Source: Trogon surrucura
Taxonomy: Eukaryota > Chordata > Aves > Trogoniformes > Trogonidae
Reading direction: 5' to 3'
Length of the DNA stretch: 64,000 nt
NCBI GenBank assembly: GCA_020746105.1
Contig: CM036629.1
Location: 3,626,501-3,690,500 of the forward strand
Each line of letters opens with the position of its first letter. Positions within the stretch are counted from its first letter, which is position 1. Of this stretch, positions 60,501 to 64,000 are shown piece by piece. A model generated the notes under the pieces. The model saw only the letters and a program-made list of their open reading frames with translations. It did not search any database and was not told the DNA's origin. Both the position numbers and the translations under genes were made by a program.

Positions 60501-63500
60501 CTCTTTACCTCAGCTGGAAATCTTGGATCAAGCCTGTGACCTGGTCCAAGTAGTTCAGCTGAGAGCAGGTTAGAAGTAAGACCAGGATGAGAAACCAAGT
60601 ATTTATCTGTGTCTTCTTAAGGGTATGGCTAAGTACTAATGTGTGGAGACTTCCCTGAGTAAATGGAGACATGTAGTAAGGGAGTGCAGTATCCCATCTT
60701 TTCTCCATTGAGCTTCTGTCTAGGCCACCAAGGATAGACTGAGGAGAGGGGTGTAGTAGCACCCAACAGTTCCATGCTTTGCAGACTGTTGCTTAAGATG
60801 CTTGGGAGTTCATTTCTGGGGTACAGTCTCCACTCAGAAGACTCTCTGTGCTCTGAGGGCTGTTGTTTTGGCCTCTTTTACTCCAGAGGCCCAGGAGGAA
60901 TGGGTTGGCCAGCTTAAGCCCAGAAATCAAGGTTATTGTAAACTGCCAGAACGAGGTACGGTTCAGCCATAAAAATTCCTGCAAGGTGAAACCTAGCAGC
61001 TCTGGGGTTTAAGTACAGAACCACCCTGTTCACTTTGAGGTGTGGGAGAGGGATCATGTTGTGGTGCTTTTCTTCCAGTAAGGACAAGCCCAGGCACAAC
61101 GGTTGTGGGGCTGGGAGTGGCAACCTGTGCTGAAGTGGTCTGGTTTTGATGTTAAGTGCTGAAGAACTGAAAACAGGACTTGGTTTCCCTCTGAGTGTTG
61201 CTTCCTCTCTGTGAACTCGTTGCCCTTTGTAACTACACTTCCCACTAGGAGATTTTAACCCTCTATTAGGCAGCGTGGAGGCCCTTCCTGACAGGACTGC
61301 ATTCCCCAGCAGGGCTGTCTAAGCAAAGGGACTACCCAACTTTTGCCAGTTTACATCATTTTCCATAGATTTTGACTCTTCTCTGTTTTCTTCAGCACTT
61401 CTGCCCCCACAAAGTCATGCGCTCCATTATTTGCCTAAATAATATTCAGGGCGAAACAGCTCTGTTTCTGTGAGCAAATATTCATGGCATTTTATTCATT
61501 ATTATTTTTGGTGAGGAATTTGCCTGGCTTTAGTGATGTCAGCAAGTTTACTGAGTTCCTCTCTCTCCCTTTGCTCACGTTTCTCTTTGCCTCTGGATTC
61601 CTCACTGTGCTGATGTTGGTGCATGAGGGAGGTCCCACCTATAGGGTTACTGACCCCGTTCATGAGACAGTCTTTCTCAGGAGGGTGACTGAGATGCTGA
61701 CGGGAAGGCAAACCAAATTGTTCTTTCTGACTCTTTTTTCTGTTCTGGTTTACTGCAATAATCATACCAAATGGATCTGGATATACAAGAGCTCCTAGTC
61801 CTAGTCTAGAGAAGGTGGCAACTTTATAAGTAATTTCTTCAAGCCAGAATAAGCAGCTTCCCATCACCCCACATCTGACACACAGCCCTATGATTTTTCC
61901 AGTGGGATGCAGCACAGAAAGGAAGAATTTGCAGGTCAGCTGAAATGTAGTTCTCATTGCTGAGCGATGAGTTTGCCAGAGGTTTGGGCTGGCTTCTCCC
62001 AGCGGCTGGAACTGGTCCATGTAAAAATTGGCAAGGAGTAAATTTAAAGAGGGGGTTTCTGCTGATAGCTTGGACTCTCAGAGCTGATCACAGGACCAGG
62101 TCTGGTGTAGCCAGAGCAGAGTGGAGGGCTGTGGTACCATATTGCTATAGGTGCTTGGCACTTTATAGGTCTCCTGGTAGTTAGAGAAGCCCTGCGAGAA
62201 CATACACCTGCTGCAGCTTTAGGACATCTCCTTTCTTCCCCATGGCCTCAGATCTAGCACACTTACAAAGCTGGAAAAGAAACATGGGAGATCTCACCTC
62301 CTCTGTACTGAAAATAAGATGACCAGTGGATGGGAGTGGTGACATTAAGCACAGTGGAACTGTGGATTTTGAACATCAGTGGAGACTGCTGCAAGCCCCA
62401 GTGTGAATAAAAACAGCACCATCCCTAGCTGCTAAGAACCCCAGTGTCTGTAGACAATACAAGGATTTTTTTATTGGCTTCAGGCCTACCCATGCTGGAT
62501 TTATAAGGGTCTCAGCAGACCTCTTTGGTACAGTATCTGCACCAGACAGATTTTCCCTTGGCCAGCTTAGGGAAATTTTATGGCCCCACGTGCTAAAGCC
62601 TAGAAGAGGAAGAAAATCTACTCCTCCTTTTTTTTTTCCCTCCCCCATAAAGTTGTCTGGAAGGGAGAGGCTGGACTGAGCTTGCTGTACAAATTTTGGG
62701 CATCCCAGGGAGAAATGCAGGCTCACGTTTTACAGCCTGACCTGTATGGTTGGAGCCCTTTCTCTCTGTAGTGTTGCATGGAGGTTGACAAAGGGGATTG
62801 GATTGCCAAATTGTGACCCTCTGCTCCTCAGGCACACAGTGAAGCACGTGCTAGATAGGTGTATTGAAGAACCATGAGTAAACCTTACTTTTTAAGTAGT
62901 GTTCCGTGACTTGACAGGCAAGGCAAAGAGACTGTGGTGACTTTTGTGTCGTGAGAGTGATAAAGATAAAAGGCATCATTGTTTTTGTTATCTGTAGGCT
63001 GCTGGTGGTGAATACAAAGGGTAGAATTCACTTGCGGGGCTTGCCAGGATCGTAAAAAGCTTGACCACAGGGGGAGGAGAAGAGAAAAGGAAGTGGAGGA
63101 TGTAAAATGAAGACGCATGTCAGCAAAGCGAGGGCCCAAGCATTAGAGTTACGCACTGTGCCTTAGGCAGCTATAACTTCTGCAAATCTCTTGAAAGGCA
63201 TCAAATATTGGTATGTGTGAGAGAAGAGAAAGTAGGGACTTCGCCCACTCCAGTCTCTTAAGGGCAGGGAGCAAATCTGGTGTCAGAGCAGAAACCTAGC
63301 CTGCTGGCATCGCTGTTAGCTCCTTGAAACTAGGATTTTTCCTGCTGCTTTGCAGGAGCCCGTTTGCTGTGACTGGGTATTTGTAATTGCAGGTGACAGT
63401 CATGCCAAATAAGGACCATTGCCTGGTCTAGCTAACATTGGACCCTATCAAATCACTTGGGAGTAGTTTTACACTCTGTCAGCTTCAGTGGGGGGAAAAA

Positions 63501-64000
63501 AACCCTGAACTCTGGATAAGATGGCCCTCAGCTGAAAAGTGCTGCTCTTGATCACGGGTGCCCAAACTCCTCATCTGAGAGCCAGAGTTCCTTCTATCTT
63601 TCTGCCCTGATGACACAGGAGGCAGTTTCAACTGTCTCTAAAATACTTAAATGTCTCCCTTCACCTTAGGATTTGCACCCAGAACAAAAGCTCAACCTTA
63701 AATACCTCAAGCAGTGAATTCACAGTGATGAGGGAGGCTATGGCTGAAGAAGGGTCAAGCAGGATATCAAAACCGGGAGTTTCAGGCAGCAAACTCACCA
63801 GAAGCATCTTTCCCCTTTTGGGCCAGGCTTGATGAGACATCGTGGTGGGGAAGAGCTGGTGCAAAGAACCAAAGGAGCCCTGGAGAGCACCTGCCAGCAG
63901 AAAGGAATAAAGAAAAGAGTTATTAATAGCAGTGACCCAGATTGCACTCTGAGGGTACAAATCTGGCACAAGAGGTGGCCCAGTCAGCTAAGAGGATATT
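57548..64000 (+). other. COTL1: COTL1 intron 3 (partial, runs off the right edge)
   Basis: This is 6.45 kb after the exon 3 donor with no match to the expected last exon on the plus strand. Open frames up to 172 codons (-, 61502-62020) have no family resemblance. There is a 17-bp tandem duplication at 59680-59713. No transposon or RNA gene was recognised. Confidence 0.8.
59680..59713. repeat. 17-bp tandem duplication
   Basis: ttcagacggagaagccc at 59680-59696 is followed immediately by ttcaggcggagaagccc at 59697-59713, with one mismatch. It lies in COTL1 intron 3. Confidence 0.9.

Noticed and set aside
61502..62020. 172-codon minus-strand open frame in COTL1 intron 3
   Set aside because: No family resemblance. 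It ends in Glu/Lys/Arg low-complexity text from a CT-rich stretch on the other strand.
57548..64000. Searched for the final COTL1 exon
   Set aside because: No plus-strand frame beginning like NFAKEF after an AG acceptor was found, so the last exon is placed outside the window.

Overview
This is a vertebrate nuclear window, almost certainly from a bird. It has spliced multi-exon genes, CpG-island promoters and long AT-rich introns. Its only clear transposons are CR1 LINE pieces: a 3'-terminal fragment of about 470 bp and two short scraps, typical of avian DNA. Three protein genes are recognisable from their conserved proteins. The order USP10 - KLHL36 - COTL1, with USP10 and KLHL36 on the minus strand and COTL1 on the plus strand, matches human 16q24.1 in gene order and relative orientation.

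Left third (1-23 kb): the 5' end of USP10 (ubiquitin-specific protease 10) on the minus strand. Only its first two coding exons are here (22441-22461 and 2144-2212), separated by a 20.2 kb intron. The rest of the gene lies beyond base 1. Its CpG-island promoter has NRF1-like sites and a YY1-type box, and a CR1 LINE 3' fragment lies about 400 bp upstream.

Middle (about 27.6-44.1 kb): the complete KLHL36 gene (BTB-BACK-Kelch substrate adaptor for CUL3 ubiquitin ligase) on the minus strand. It has a predicted non-coding first exon and four coding exons that sum exactly to a 615-residue protein, plus a long 3' UTR. The interval between USP10 and KLHL36 (23.4-27.6 kb) shows no gene.

Right third (47-64 kb): the first three coding exons of COTL1 (coactosin-like F-actin-binding protein) on the plus strand, 106 of the usual ~142 codons. 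The last exon lies to the right of the window. KLHL36 and COTL1 are divergent, with CpG islands about 3 kb apart. No RNA gene, CRISPR array, phage or prokaryotic feature was seen.

Most notable observations: (1) the intron 1/exon 2 boundary of COTL1 is the last member of a decayed ~50-bp tandem array, so acceptor-like sequence occurs about five times and one upstream copy would splice in frame, adding 16 codons; (2) a 65-bp direct repeat flanks KLHL36 exon 4; (3) KLHL36 has two predicted overlapping upstream ORFs meeting at an exon junction; (4) USP10 has FGEF where human USP10 has the G3BP-binding FGDF motif; (5) a ~85-bp imperfect palindrome lies in USP10 intron 1. The basic annotation rests on recalled protein families; no database search was run.
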